Source of the DNA: Colocasia esculenta
Lineage: Eukaryota; Streptophyta; Magnoliopsida; Alismatales; Araceae
NCBI GenBank assembly: GCA_014218235.1
Contig: CM024756.1
Location: 68,392,015 to 68,456,014, forward strand
DNA length: 64,000 nt
Reading direction: 5' to 3'
The position numbers and the translations under genes are program-made. Under the pieces are notes generated by a model that made no database searches, was not told the origin of the DNA, and saw nothing but the letters and a program-made list of their open reading frames with translations. Below are positions 1 through 11,113 of this stretch, piece by piece; the stretch's first letter is position 1; the number at the start of each line of letters is the position of its first letter.

Positions 1-1342
1 CAGTAGATCTGATTTCTTCTTCAGTGATTGTCTGGCTAAGAAAAACCACCTCTTATTGAGAAAGCTTACTTCTGACCTCTAAATCATGATGATCACTATG
101 CTGCAATTGATTGAGAAGGGTTCTGTAAAAATCCACCGTATGGTCTTTAACTTTATCAATATCATGAATCAGATTGCCATTGCCATCCTTGCATTTCCTA
201 ATAGTGTTCCTTGCTTTTCTAGCTGCAATAGAAGCATAAAAGAATTTGGTATTGGAGTCCCCAAGAGTAAGCCAATTTACTCTTGATTTCTGCCTTATAT
301 AATTTTCCTCAATAGCAAGAGCTTTGGCATAATTTTCCCTGGCTTCATTTTCCTTGCTGATAAGATCTTCATCATGAGGATTATGAGCAAGGTGATTTTG
401 AGCATTGATCAGCTCCCCTTTACTGGTAGCCACTCCATCATGAATATTACCAAAAACATTCCTATTCCACTCCTTCAAAGCTTCCTTGCAAGATTTTAGT
501 TTTTGGGTGAGAACAAAAGGAGCTGTTCCACAAACCTGAATACTCCAAGCAGCTTCAATGACATGAAGGAATTGAGGGTGAGAACTCTACATGTTGAAGT
601 ACCTGAAAGGTTTTTTCCCTCTTGGAACCTCATTTTCAAAACATATAGTTAACAGAGAATGATCCGAGAGATATTGAACACCATATTCAAGTAAGCAGTC
701 TGGATAAGCATTTAACCATTCCTTGTTGATCAAGCATCTATCAAGTCTAGCCATGATTTTCCTGTTAGGGGCCCCTCTGTTGCTCCAAGAAAGCCAATCA
801 CCCACAGACTTCATGTCAAAAAGATCACTAGAGAGGATGCAGTCATTGAAATCAGCTAACATTGAAACAGATAAATCTCTTCCACCCACTTTCTCATGCG
901 GATATCTCACTGTGTTGAAGTCTCCCACCACCATCCAAGGTGAGTTGGAGGTAGTACCAGCTAAGGAACAAATATGTCTCCAAAGATCGATCCTTTCTTG
1001 AGCACTATTAGAAGCATAAATGGCAGATAAGTTGAAAAGAGTGCTGGTAGTTTTATCTTTCCCTTCCACATGAATGCATTGAGACATTGAGTCAATGCTA
1101 GTAATCTCAATAAGATTGGGGTTCCACAAGATCCAGACTCTACCATTAACTAAATTAGAATCATTAGTGATGAGATCAGCTTCAGGCCAAATTAGTCTTT
1201 TCCTAGAACCAGTATGAGAAGATTTAATCTTAGTTTCTACTAAAATTGCAATGTCGCAAGCAGTGGACTTAATAATTCTATTAACCTCCCTACACTTCGT
1301 AGGTTTATTCATTCCCCGAATATTCCAAGAAATGATCTTCAT
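1..1342 (-). pseudogene. LINE-A ORF2: endonuclease and linker (RT off-window)
   Basis: ORF2 of an L1-type LINE. The EN nicks the target DNA and the RT copies the element RNA at the nick. The ATG at 1340-1342 opens with MKIISWNIRGMNK. The EN signature residues follow in order: WN, ETKIK, GDFNTVRYPHEK and SDHSLL. Next come the linker (KQKSRVNWLTLGDSNTKFFY) and the start of the RT region (TITEEEIRST). One frame runs the full length, broken by two nonsense codons: TAG at 587-589, where relatives have Trp in FNMW, and TAA at 53-55. The RT catalytic part lies outside the window. Confidence 0.88.
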
Positions 1343-1438
1343 AAAGATAAAGGATAGGGGCGAACCAAGAAGCTTAATTGGTTCTAGCAGAGCTTGAAAC
1401 CTTATTCTTATCCTTTCCCTTCCCTAAATCCTCACCAA

Positions 1439-1787
1439 TCATATCCTTTCCTTTTCCTTTTTAAATCTTGTCTTATCTACCTCATCCACAGCAACAAGTT
1501 TTTTGAATTTGGAATTACCTTGGAGGGAGGCGCGGTCATCCATTTGATGAGCTTGATTTGAGGAGGCCAGCTAGTTGTCTCTTGAGCGCATGTCATCATT
1601 CCCATCCTTTGAAGAGGAGTCCATAGGAGGATGGACTTCCTTAGAATCAGCACAATGGGGGAAGGTTGCTTGGCGTGAATTGAGGAGTCCACCCGGCTGT
1701 CCTCACTTGACCGCAAACTAGCATTTCCTCTATTTGAAGAAGAGTCCATCAGCATATGGACTTCCTTGAGAAGCGGATGGATTTGCT
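1439..1787 (-). pseudogene. LINE-A ORF1, C-terminal tail
   Basis: Remnant of the LINE ORF1 nucleic-acid-binding protein; only the low-complexity C-terminal tail is left. It ends with the motif KFKKLVAVDEVDK and a TGA at 1439-1441. The same closing motif (KFKxLxxVDEVD or a close variant) ends ORF1 in LINE-O (KFKNLQSVDEVD) and appears in LINE-B (SLNAVDEMDK), which identifies it. The frame carries an in-frame TAG at 1730-1732 and at least one further stop. The DUF4283-like and zinc-knuckle parts are missing because of 5' truncation. The ORF2 start lies about 97 nt downstream at 1342. Confidence 0.7.
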
Positions 1788-4328
1788 TTAACCATAGTCA
1801 TTACAGAATTATCAGAACAACCCTTCCAAAAGAAGTCTCTAAAGATACCCTCAATCTGATTGAGAGTGCCACAAGGAAGGATAAAGGCTGAAGACCAGTA
1901 AATTGAGTAAGATTGGAGAACAGATCTAATGAGTTCCAAGCGGCCAGCTTTAGACAACAACCTATTCTTCCAAGAATTTAATCTTTTCTTAATTTTCTCA
2001 ACAAGGGGAATACAGTGCACCTTTTTGATGGAAGTTGAGATCAAAGGGTAAGGAACCAGTAAAGAACCTTCACCCACTTCCATGATGTGTAAAAAACTCT
2101 CTTTATTAGGAACCTTACCACCAATGTAAAGCTTGCTTTTTGCCTTATTCAGATTGAATCCAGAACATAAAGAGAACTGAATCAGCACATTCCGAATGTT
2201 CATAGCAGATTGGATATCATTCTTGAAGAATATGATTAAATCATCAGCAAATATAACATGGGAAAGCTTCATATCTCCAACTGAAGGAACTTTGATATTA
2301 TCCTTCTGGACTTCTTCCTCCATGAGGCAAGTAAATCCCTCCATGGCTATAGTAAAAAGGTAAGGAGATAAAGGAACACCTTGACGAACTCCATTGGTTG
2401 ATTGAAAGAAACCAACAGGAGAGCCATTCAACAGAATAGAGAAGGAAGGGTTCTCAATGCAGCTTCTAATCCAAGAAATCCATTGCTCAGGAAAGCCCAT
2501 CCGATTCATCATGTAGTAAACAAAATCTCTATTTAAAGAGTCAAGCTTTTTTAAGATCTGCCTTGAAGCAAAGAGTATTCCCCTTATTTAGAGTGCAAAT
2601 CTCTAATAAGATCATTAGAAATGAGAATGTTGTCCTGGATGAGTCTTTTTTTTTTGATGCTTTGAATCTGTCCTGGATGAGTCTGCCTTTGATGAAAGCT
2701 GATTGGTTATGGCTTATGAGCTTGGGAAGCACCAATTGGAGTCGATTTGCAAGAATCTTAGATATGATCTTGTACACAAAGTTACACAAGGAAATAGGCC
2801 GATATTGATCAAAGGAATCAGCTCCTTCAGACTTCGGGATTAAAGCAATAAAAGTGCAGTTCATCTGTTTCAACATTCTAGAGGTAGAGAAAAAATGCTT
2901 AACCGCATGAACCACTTGATCCCCCACCACCTCCCAAGTAGTTTGGAAAAATTCCGCTGGAAAACCATCAGGTCCAGGGCTTTTTCCTTTCGGAGAGCTC
3001 ATCACAACTTCCTTAATTTCCTCAGAAGTGATTTCTTTGCAAAGTTGCTGAATGTCATTATCATGTAACTTGAACCTTGGCTCGATATTAATAGATTCCC
3101 ATTGCTGTTTCTGCTGGTTTAATAAGGAAGAGAAGAAGTTGATAGAATGTTTTTTGATCAACTCCATATCAAGAACCTGATTGCCTTCTGAATCATTACA
3201 TCTGGTGATAGTATTTGCAGATCTTCTAGCTTTGAAAGAGGCATGGAAAACTTTGTATTGGAGTCTCCAAGAGATAGCCATTGCTGCTTGGACTTTTGTT
3301 TGTAAAAAGCTTCCTCAATGTTAAGCGCCTGATGATACTCTTTCTTAATCTTGATCTCATCATCAATAAGATATTGATCCGTAGGATTAGCCTTAAGCTT
3401 CTGCTGAGCTAGCTGAAGAGAATTTCTGAGATTGTTAATAGACTTATTCACATCACCAAATTCCTCTCTATTCCACTTGCGGAGAGCATTTTTGACTTCC
3501 TTCAACTTCTGACACAAGATGTAAGTGGGAGACCCAGAGAAATTTTGCTGCCAAGAAGATTTAACTATATCCATAAACTCTGGATGCTTAGTCCACATAG
3601 AGAAAAATTTGAAAGGTTTATGACCATGTTTAAGCTCTGTGGAGGAATGCACAAGCAACAAAGAGTGATCAGAAAAATAAGTAGATCCATAATCAACATA
3701 TCCATCCGGATTAGAGGCTAACCAGTGATCATTAATAAGGCATCTGTCCAACCTAGCAACAATCCTTCTATCACCCGAAGAACAATTAGACCAAGAAAAA
3801 GTATTCCCCACAGCCTTCAAGTCCATTAAACCAGCATTCCTAATCATATTGCTGAAAGAATCTAACATGTGAGAGGGAACCGAATTGCCCCCCACCTTTT
3901 CAGATGGGTATCGGATACAGTTAAAATCTCCAGTAACAAGCCAAGGCAAAGTACCAATATTCTTCTTTGATATGTTGTTGATCTTCTCCCAAAGAGAAAC
4001 TCTTTCATGGTGAAAGTTAGAAGCATAAACAGCCGAGATATGAAAAAGTGCCATGCAGATGAATAATTTGAGCTTCCATCTCAGTAGTAGTGAATGAATA
4101 AATTGCTGGGTTCCAAAGAATCCAGATGCGCCCATTAGAACAGCTGCCATTTTGGATAAGAGAAGCATCAGCCCAGATTTGCGATTTGCACATATCAACT
4201 TTAGAAGCTTTAATCTTAGTTTCCAGAAGGATAGCAATATCACACTGATTAGTTCGAATAAGATGTCTCAGCTCCATACGCTTAGAAGCTTTGTTAATTC
4301 CTCTCACATTCCAACTTATGATCTTCAT
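1788..4328 (-). pseudogene. LINE-B ORF2: EN-RT, 3'-truncated
   Basis: Starts with an ATG at 4326-4328 (MKIISWNVRGINK), seven bases after the end of ORF1. EN motifs are ETKIK, GDFNCIRYPSEK and SDHSLL. RT motifs are SPGPDGFPAEFF, RPISLCNF, FKADLKKA and the catalytic FADD (about 2240-2262). The thumb-like part reads SKAGRLELIRSVLQSY. Frame changes near 4050, 3240, 2650 and 2530 break the reading. The RT box normally GIRQGDPLSPY reads GVRQGVPLSPY, so an otherwise constant Asp is lost. The frame ends where LINE-A enters, before the zf-RVT domain. Confidence 0.88.
2631..2684 (-). repeat. 22-bp poly(A)-tailed micro-insert with 16-bp direct repeats
   Basis: Inside the RT of LINE-B, TGTCCTGGATGAGTCT occurs at 2631-2646 and again at 2669-2684. 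The 22 bases between them read, on the minus strand, as 13 bases followed by nine A. It looks like an extremely 5'-truncated retroposon with its TSD. The 38-bp net gain shifts the ORF2 frame. Confidence 0.6.
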
Positions 4329-4334
4329 AGATAA

Positions 4335-4795
4335 CTATCTATTGTGGTGCGATTGAGTCCCAATCTTCTGCTCCTTTTGTTTCAATTTAGAAACTTGAAT
4401 GGCATTGCCTTGTCCCGGCCCACCCTTCTTCCTTTTGTCCATTTCATCAACCGCATTCAATGAAGTGAATCTTCTATTAAAGTCTCCTGTGTTTTCTGGA
4501 GTACGAGCTTGATCCTGCCCTCCTTGATTAGAATAATCCTTGCTTAAAGTTCCCTTCTTTCCTCTATTGTCCATCGAGCTATCAAGTTGCATTGCATGGG
4601 ACGCAAGAGGGGTCTTGCATGGTTTGGGTAAAGTTACCTCCCTACTCACTTGCCCACTAGTATCACATATTTCCTTGCCGTCACCTTCTAAAAGAACCGG
4701 CGATGATGATGTCTCTGAAAGAGTATCTTTAGGTTGAGCATCCACCTTACCTTTGTCCGCCTCTTTGCTGTCCATTTTCCTTCCTTGAAGTTGCT
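4335..4795 (-). pseudogene. LINE-B ORF1, C-terminal segment (after LINE-C)
   Basis: Second exon-like half of the LINE-B ORF1, separated from 8246-9337 by LINE-C. It is hydrophilic, rich in Lys, Asp, Ser and Gln, and ends with the family tail (FTSLNAVDEMDK) before a stop at 4335-4337. Reading from the 8231-8245 copy of the TSD into the 4796-4810 copy keeps one frame (EGEGISN then QQLQGRKMDSK), so the segment belongs to the same ORF1. The stop lies six bases before the ORF2 ATG, the usual tight ORF1-ORF2 spacing in this family. Confidence 0.8.
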
Positions 4796-4822
4796 GATTT
4801 GATATCCCTTGTCCACCTCTTT

Positions 4823-7751
4823 ATGGTGTTCAGTACTTCTCAGATCATTCTCTTCTAACCATTACTTCTGATAGGGATGTTCCATCTGGAAGGAAGCCTT
4901 TTCGATTTTTCAATATGTGGTGCAACCATCCTAATTTTCTTGAAGTGGTTCAGGGTGCTTGGAGTTTGAATGTTGTTGGTACCCCTCCTTTTGTCTTGTG
5001 TAGCAGATTAAAAGCTTGCAAGGAAGCTTTGAAAAAATGGAATATTGAAGTGTTTGGTAATGTGCAAGATGAAGTCAAGAATTGCAATAGAAGTCTTCTC
5101 AACATCCAACAGGAGCTTAACAAAAAGCCTTTTGCTGAAACTAGTATTCTGCAGCTATGAGGAATGAGGAAAGTTTTATCAAGCAAAAGTCAAGGGAAAT
5201 TAACACTTTGGGAGATTCAAATACCAAATTCTTCTATGCTTCCTTAGCAGCAAGGAAAGCTAGAAACACTATTCGGAAATGCAAGGACAAACATGGAAAT
5301 CTCATTCACGAAATTGAGGAAGTGAAGGAATACACTGTGGAGTTCTACAAAGCTCTTCTAAATCAAGACCAGGGGCATGGTGTTCTAGATATTGATGTAA
5401 ATATGAAACTTGCTCAGGAAGACAAAGACTATCTAGATCAGCCAATTACAGAAGAGGAAATCAGAAAGGTTGTATTCAGCTCCCCAAAAAACAAAAGCCC
5501 TGGACCTGATGGTTTTACTGCAGAATTTTTCCAAAACACTTGGGCAATCACTGGAAGGGATGTTATTAGTGCTTGTGATCATTTTTTCAAGAATGGTAGA
5601 ATGCTTAAGCAAATGAATTGTACATTCATTTCTCTCATTCCTAAATCTGCTGGAGCTGACTGTTTGGAAAATTACAGACCTATCTCATTGTGTAACTTCA
5701 CTTATAAGATCATCTCAAAAGTGATGGCTGATAGAATGCAGAATGTTATGAGCAAGGTTATTAGTATGAACCAATCTGCTTTCATCAAAGGTAGAGGTAT
5801 CCACCAGAATATTCTCCTGGCTAATGATCTTGTGAAAGATATGCAGTCAAAAACCAAAGGAAAAAGGATATGTTTCAAGGCTGATTTAAGAAAAGCTTTT
5901 GACTCTGTGAATCGTGCTTTCATTTATGATATGATGGAAAAGATGAACTTTCCACTCAAGTGGATTGATTGGATTAGAAGTTGCTTGGAAACTCCAAAAT
6001 TTTCAGTTCTTTTTAATGGTACTCCAATTGGTTTTTTTGAAAGTTCCAATGGAATAAGGCAAGGGGATCCCCTATCTCCCTATCTTTTTACCATTGCAAT
6101 GGAGGGCCTCACTTGTATGATTGAGAAAGCGGTGACTGAAGGCATTCTTAAAGTTCCTACAGCCGGAAACACTCATGTTTCCCATATCATTTTTGCTGAT
6201 GATTTGCTAATCTTTGTCCAAAATGATTGTGCATCTATTCAAAATTTGGCAGAAATCCTCAGAAGATTTGGTGCTTTATCAGGTCTGCAATTAAATCAAG
6301 ATAAGAGCAAAGTTTATATGGGAGCTGGTATTCAAGACAAGGACATCATTACAAGCACTCTTGGGGTAGCTGAAGGACTTCTTCCTGTCACTTATTTGGG
6401 CCTTCCTCTTTTCTCTAATAGCATTAAGAAAAATCATTGCTGCCCAATAATTGACAAGATCAAAAGAAGAATCAATTCTTGGAAAAGCAGATTACTTTCA
6501 AAAGCAGGAAGGTTGGAATTGATCCGCTCTGTGCTGCAATCATATTCTTTATATTGGGCAAATGCTTTCTTATTGCCAATTGGTTTCATTCATGAAATAG
6601 ATGGCATTCTTAGCAGATTTTTTTGGGGAGGAACTCAAGAAGGCAGATCATTGCACATGGTGAATTGGAATGCTATTTGCAAACCCAAAGAAGAAGGAGG
6701 GCTGAATCTAAAGAACTTGCAGGAATGGAATAAGGCTTGCTTGATAAAACATTTGTGGGATCTGATCAAAGGTAAACAATGTCTCTGGATCAATTGGATT
6801 AAAGACAAGTACTTCAGCAACAAATCTCTTTGGAATATGGATATAAAACCTTACTATTCAACAGCTGTAAAAGGAATTCTCAAGGCAAGATGCTGGTTGA
6901 GGAATCACTTCTCATATGTTATCTCCACAGGTAATGGCATAAACATGTGGTATGACCCTTGGATTAATGGGAAAAGCATCTATCAGCTTTGTGGTGATAG
7001 GATAAGACAGGATTTGGGTGCCCCTAAAGATTTGCAGATTTCACACTATATTCAGAATGGAGATTGGAAGCTTCCTAATCCAATTTCTATTGACATGTTT
7101 TCCTTATGGCCTCAAATTGCAGCAATTCCAATCTCTAATAATGGTGTTGATGGGGTTAAGTGGAAGTATGACAATGGAAAATTTTCAATTACTTCAGCTT
7201 GGAATCAAATAAGATCAAAGGCTAGCTTGGAATGAAAGCACTTGGGTTTGGGAAAGGCCAACGGTTCAGAATTTTTCACTTTGTGCTTGGCAAACTTTCC
7301 ACAATAAACTTCCAACATTGGACAATTTGCAAAGGAAGGGTTATGCTTTAGCCAATAGATGTTCTTTATGCTCAAGGACAGGGAGACCACTGATCACCTC
7401 TTTTTTGAATGCACCTATTCGAATTGGATTTGGAAACAAATTTTAACTAGATATGATCTGAGAAGGAATCCTCAAAAAGGCCTCTTGCATGAAGTCAAAG
7501 AAATTGCTTTGGAGTTTCCTAAGAATGGTATTCTGCTTAAGATGGTGAGAGTTATTCTTAGATCAACTATTTGGTGGATTTGGAGGGAAAGATGCAAAAG
7601 AATCTTTGAAGGAACTAGCAGGGATAAAGTTCATATCCTTCTTGATATCATTATGGATACTAGAAGCTGCATGGAAAAACCTGGGAATTTTTCGAGTCTT
7701 TCCAATCGTGAGAAAGGGATTCTTACTAGATTCAACTTCTCTATTAGCTAG
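4823..7751 (+). pseudogene. LINE-C ORF2: EN tail, RT, zf-RVT
   Basis: Begins in the last part of the EN (VQYFSDHSLLTI) and runs to the natural C-terminus (TRFNFSIS, stop at 7749-7751). A 692-codon stretch (5157-7235) holds most of the RT: SPGPDGFTAEFF, RPISLCNF, FKADLRKAFDSVN, GIRQGDPLSPYLF and catalytic FADD (about 6190-6201). The zf-RVT domain closes with TIWWIWRERCKRIF. Compared with LINE-D it lacks 31 bases near 5153, giving a frameshift, has a small loss near 5205, and has a frameshift at about 7225. Catalytic residues look unchanged, so inactivity comes from the breaks and the 5' truncation. Confidence 0.92.
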
Positions 7752-8028
7752 AATAGATTTAGCCTCTTACATATTAATTCTTTTTCATGATAGTATGATC
7801 ATTTTAATTTCTGGTTCAACTTCGGCATTTTCTATGTTTGGACTTGCTATGTTAAGTTTTCAGGTGAAACAAGATAGATGGAGGATCTGCAACCATTATG
7901 CGAATTGTGCACATGATCAGCAAAGGGGAAGAATTTCTAGACTTGGAGGATCAAAAGCTCAAGCCACATCTCTTTTAAAGCAATATCTTTGAGTTCATAT
8001 CTTGTATCTTTTCAAATTTTGTTTAGAT

Positions 8029-8180
8029 CATAGTCCACAACCTGTGTGGTCATGTTCTCCAGCTTTGTAATCTAGAGTGAGAATGGTGGAGTGGGAACAT
8101 TTCACCTCTCTGAGGTGAGGTGCACTCTCCTATTCTCTTCTAGGTGATGTTTGCCTTTTGACTATTGATATGGTCAAAGG
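8029..8180 (+). other. LINE-C 3' UTR stem-loops
   Basis: Three predicted hairpins. At 8029-8054 the stem is CCAC/GTGG with loop AACCTGT. At 8089-8127 outer GAGTG/CACTC enclose CACCTC/GAGGTG. A weaker hairpin lies at 8155-8180. Each has a counterpart at the same place in other LINE 3' UTRs, with different but still pairing bases. Confidence 0.65.
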
Positions 8181-8245
8181 CTTCTGTAAATCTTGTTTCA
8201 TAAATACCATTTTACTTATCAAAAAAAAAAGATTTGATATCCCTT

Positions 8246-9337
8246 CCCCTTCAAGAGAGATTTCCATTCTTTGTTGCAAGAGAGAATCACAAGATTCCCT
8301 TTCCTGCTCTTCACCCGAATCCACTACCTCAAGCAAAGCAAATCAGTTGTAGCTATTCCCATCCGAAGCACCCTTCCTCAGATTCCCACTAACCTCTTGC
8401 ACCCTTTCTAAACTGGTTGAGGCAATTAGAGAATTCAAATTTGCAGCCTCCTCCTTCCTCCTATAGACTTGCACCGGTTTAATGTGTTCTTGGGAATTCT
8501 TCTTACAATGTTCATGAAGGTGGCCGAACATCCCACAAGCACCACATCGCCTCGGTTTCCAGGAGTAAGAAACGTGAAGCACATTCAATGAACCATCGAA
8601 ATCCTTGTAGCTGACGGTGTTCGGAAGTTCAACTTCAGAAGAAACCATTACACAAGCTCTAGCAAAAGATAATCTCCGTCTCTCCGCAGTGAGTCTTTCT
8701 ATGAACAAAGGTTCTCCCACCATACTACAGAGCTTCGAAATAAACTTTCTTGACCACAAGTGGATAGGAAGGCTGTGAATTGATATGGATACCAGAATAT
8801 TCTTCAGGCTTTCGAGCTCCATTTTCAGACCTCTTTCCCATCTTCTCAGGATCATAGGGTGGCCTCTTATCGACCAGAAAGTCTCCAGAATACGAGTTAC
8901 ATCTTCTTCATTGTCCATTTTGCACAAGAAGAATCCATTCTCCAAGAGGTGCAAATCGAAACCAACAACACCCCATCTACTTTTAATGAACAAGGATAAA
9001 GGCATAAAAGAAGTTTTGAGTCCGACAACATACCCCACAATGGTGCGATCCCATGCACCTTGAAGCTCCTCGAGATCCTCCATACCGTTGGCGCAATAAA
9101 AGATAAAGCATGAGAAGACTCTGATGAAGGGGTTGAGAAAAGACTAGCCCAAGTCCTAGGCGCAGCAGCAGCCTCCACCGGACCACTTGAACGAGACCTC
9201 CATCTGGACGACGAAGAAGACCTCTCCTTCCTCACCACCCGATCTCTGCCAAGGCCCGAGGAAGAAGGAACAACAGCAGCAGCAGCGCGGTTATCTCTTG
9301 GAGAGGAAGCCGGACCCCCTGCAGAAGGAGCGTCCAT
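8246..9337 (-). pseudogene. LINE-B ORF1, N-terminal segment with DUF4283-like domain and zinc knuckle
   Basis: ORF1 of plant L1 elements binds the element RNA in a ribonucleoprotein particle. The ATG at 9335-9337 opens an Arg/Ser-rich N-terminus. A frameshift near 9080-9100 leads into the DUF4283-like domain (GAWDRTIVGYVVGLKTSF, GVVGFDLHLLENGFF, IRGHPMILRRW). A CX2CX4HX4C zinc knuckle follows (CGACGMFGHLHEHC). A stop at about 8343-8345 and a frame change precede the last stretch. The protein continues at 4795 beyond LINE-C. Two 5' UTR hairpins lie just upstream. The domain type (VGYV, FIKSRW) matches the ORF1 of LINE-I and LINE-O and differs from that of E, G and L. Confidence 0.87.
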
Positions 9338-9392
9338 CCTCCAGAGCCAAGAACCGCACTCTCACACTCTCACAACTCTCGGATGGTAGACC

Positions 9393-9541
9393 CCAAATGG
9401 AGTAGTTCCACCTGGTGGCTGCCCGGAGAGGGACACCTCCTTCCTGACGGAAGGGAAGTCCACCCTCCGCCAAGGGGCGGGGGCGAACCCTGGGCACACA
9501 CAGAAGCAAGCACAATCCTCAGAGCTTCTCTCTCTAGAAAG
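9393..9541 (-). other. LINE-B 5' UTR hairpins
   Basis: On the minus strand, 9393-9415 folds as CCAGGTGG / CCATTTGG (two G-U pairs) around loop AACTACT, about 55 nt before the ORF1 ATG. A GC-rich hairpin (CCGCC/GGCGG) lies at 9463-9485. The inner arm of the terminal CTAGAGAGAGA hairpin is at about 9527-9537; its outer arm is missing, which marks a slight 5' truncation. Confidence 0.65.
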
Positions 9542-9916
9542 TCTTTGCAATTCTCTGTTTGGACTCCTTCCACTAACCTTTCAGGTTCTTGGCATGGCTG
9601 CTGCTGCGCATCTAAGGGTAGTCTTCTACCATTTTCCAGCATGGAGCATAAAAGGATTTGGATGAGAACTCTGTTATGTATCTCCTTATTCCATAGTCTA
9701 CGGATTGTGTAGTCATGGAATAGATTTATTGAAGTTTTTAGCTTTGTTTTACTAGATTGTAGTTTGGTGGAGTGAGAACATTCCTCCCCTTTGGGGTAGG
9801 GGTGCACTCTTCTGAACTCATCTAGTAGTTTTGTACCTCTGGTCATGACTTGTATGACCAAAGGATCTGTAATTTATTCATTATTAATACCATTTCTTAC
9901 TTACCGAAAAAAAAAA
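9542..9916 (+). mobile_element. LINE-N, 3' UTR and poly(A) only
   Basis: Plus-strand LINE 3' end, close to the 3' UTRs of LINE-J (15131-15501) and LINE-K (from 59128). It ends in CTTACCG followed by ten A at 9907-9916. Its body is expected left of the window because LINE-B inserted here in the opposite orientation. It is itself inserted in the LTR sequence that starts at 9917. Confidence 0.85.
9691..9859 (+). other. LINE-N 3' UTR stem-loops
   Basis: Three hairpins. 9691-9718: CCAT/ATGG plus CTAC/GTAG with loop GGATTGT and an unpaired A in the left arm. 9770-9809: GAGTG/CACTC enclosing CCCC/GGGG. 9841-9859: GGTCAT/ATGACC around loop GACTTGT. Confidence 0.7.
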
Positions 9917-10119
9917 TGTGAACAACCGAACATGGAATTGTGTACACATACTCATTTATTTGTCCCTAGCATGGGTTCTAGACACTTGTACATATAAACA
10001 TGGTCATAACATAATGAAGCTACTGATTAGCATGGTTTCAGATTTGTCACAATATGGATTACAATATCATATCTTCACATTTTTGGTTTCACATTTTCTT
10101 TACACAAATTTCCAATTCA

Positions 10120-10210
10120 CTTAAATTGCACTTTACACATACACATTACACATTGTTCACTTACACATTAACACATGAACACATACACATTTACACATTC
10201 ACAATTTAGG
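10120..10210. repeat. Imperfect ACACAT-rich low-complexity tract
   Basis: Irregular repeats of TTACACAT and ACACAT without a fixed period; part of the LTR region. No gene is seen here. Confidence 0.6.
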
Positions 10211-10966
10211 TGCCGTGACACATAGTCCAAACCACCAAAGAAGGACACAACACATCACATCACATAGACGCCATCTAGGCAATACAATGGCGACTCTTGG
10301 ACTGCACAGACTGGGAGAACAAGTCTCCACCCTAACCAGTGGTACTTGTCCACCTCCAGGATTTCCCCCTAATGCCCTTAGGGTCACTTACACATTCTCA
10401 GGGGGACTTTTCCCTGATACGGTTCCACTGCACTCTGTGGAAGCAATGTCACACTTGGCACAATTTACACATTTCACATTTTTACCAATTTTACACATGG
10501 GTTTACACATGTCACTCTCATTCTATTCACTTTCTCTCTCACATTCACATTCTCTGTTTTCCTAACATGGAACTACAATTACAGAAATGTAGCATTCAGG
10601 AAACTTCACGAATCAAGTTGACACATACAAAATCGAATTATTTTACAAGGCATGCATTAGTTTCACATTTTTCATGGAAAATTCATATTGTATCATCTAC
10701 TGGTCCAATGACTTGAAATTTTAACCACAAGCTATTTTCGATTTTAGGACCCTTCATGCAAATTTTCAGATTTTTCTAAGTTAAAATGAATTTACAGAAA
10801 ATCAAACATCCATTTTTCATGCCATTCGTGATTCAAGTCGATATGGAATTATACACAAGTCACAATTTTAGCAAGCTACTGTCTGAACCCTACATGTATA
10901 GTGCTACATAATTTATTCCTCAATTTATGGGGTGATGCCTGGTTTACCAAGGATTTATCATAACTT

Positions 10967-11113
10967 TTTTTTTTTTTTTTGGTAAGTAATACCGGAGTTT
11001 TGTATTGAATTATCAAATCAAATTATTGTACAAAGGAGGATCCATGCTACCACAGCCCAGTAGCTATGAACCCATAGATAGGGTAAGAACCCATGAATAG
11101 GCAAAAATAAAAT
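10967..11113 (-). mobile_element. Q, 147-bp 5'-truncated LINE tail
   Basis: Fourteen T (10967-10980) followed by sequence nearly the same as the 3' end of LINE-P (19043 onward), so it is a minus-strand LINE cut to its last ~130 bases. It is flanked by an unusually long TSD of about 28 bp (10938-10966 and 11114-11141, one T different), ending in CATAACTT. It includes the bulged-A 3' hairpin at 11043-11068. Confidence 0.9.

Larger units (their letters stand above)
1..1787 (-). mobile_element. LINE-A, 5'-truncated L1-type element, runs off left edge
   Basis: Minus-strand LINE entering at about 1787 inside the last part of its ORF1 and continuing through ORF2 past the left edge. The right boundary is where the RT frame of LINE-B stops matching its relatives (after the MTMV residues) and ORF1-type sequence begins. 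It is best read as a 5'-truncated insertion into LINE-B in the same orientation. The TSD cannot be checked because the 3' end lies outside the window. Confidence 0.8.
4811..8230 (+). mobile_element. LINE-C, 5'-truncated, inserted in ORF1 of LINE-B
   Basis: Plus-strand LINE bounded by the 15-bp TSD GATTTGATATCCCTT at 4796-4810 and 8231-8245, with ten A at 8221-8230. The first ~12 bases do not match the relative LINE-D; LINE homology starts at about 4823 in the C-terminal part of the EN. It is very close to LINE-D (from 32547) over the shared region. Confidence 0.93.
1788..9541 (-). mobile_element. LINE-B, nearly full-length at its 5' end, split by LINE-C and LINE-A
   Basis: Minus-strand L1-type LINE. 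Its 5' end is at about 9541, inside the conserved 5' hairpin (the outer arm is lost). ORF1 runs 9337-8246 and resumes at 4795-4335 after LINE-C. ORF2 runs from 4328 to about 1788, where LINE-A begins; the 3' end should lie beyond the left edge. The 5' end sits inside the 3' UTR of plus-strand LINE-N, so B inserted into N. Removing LINE-C restores a continuous ORF1 frame, so ORF1 was still open across that point when C arrived. Confidence 0.8.

Noticed and set aside
10199..10716. ORFs of 60-125 codons in the LTR region on both strands
   Set aside because: No domain, low-complexity ACACAT-derived residues, overlapping frames on both strands; LTR sequence explains them.
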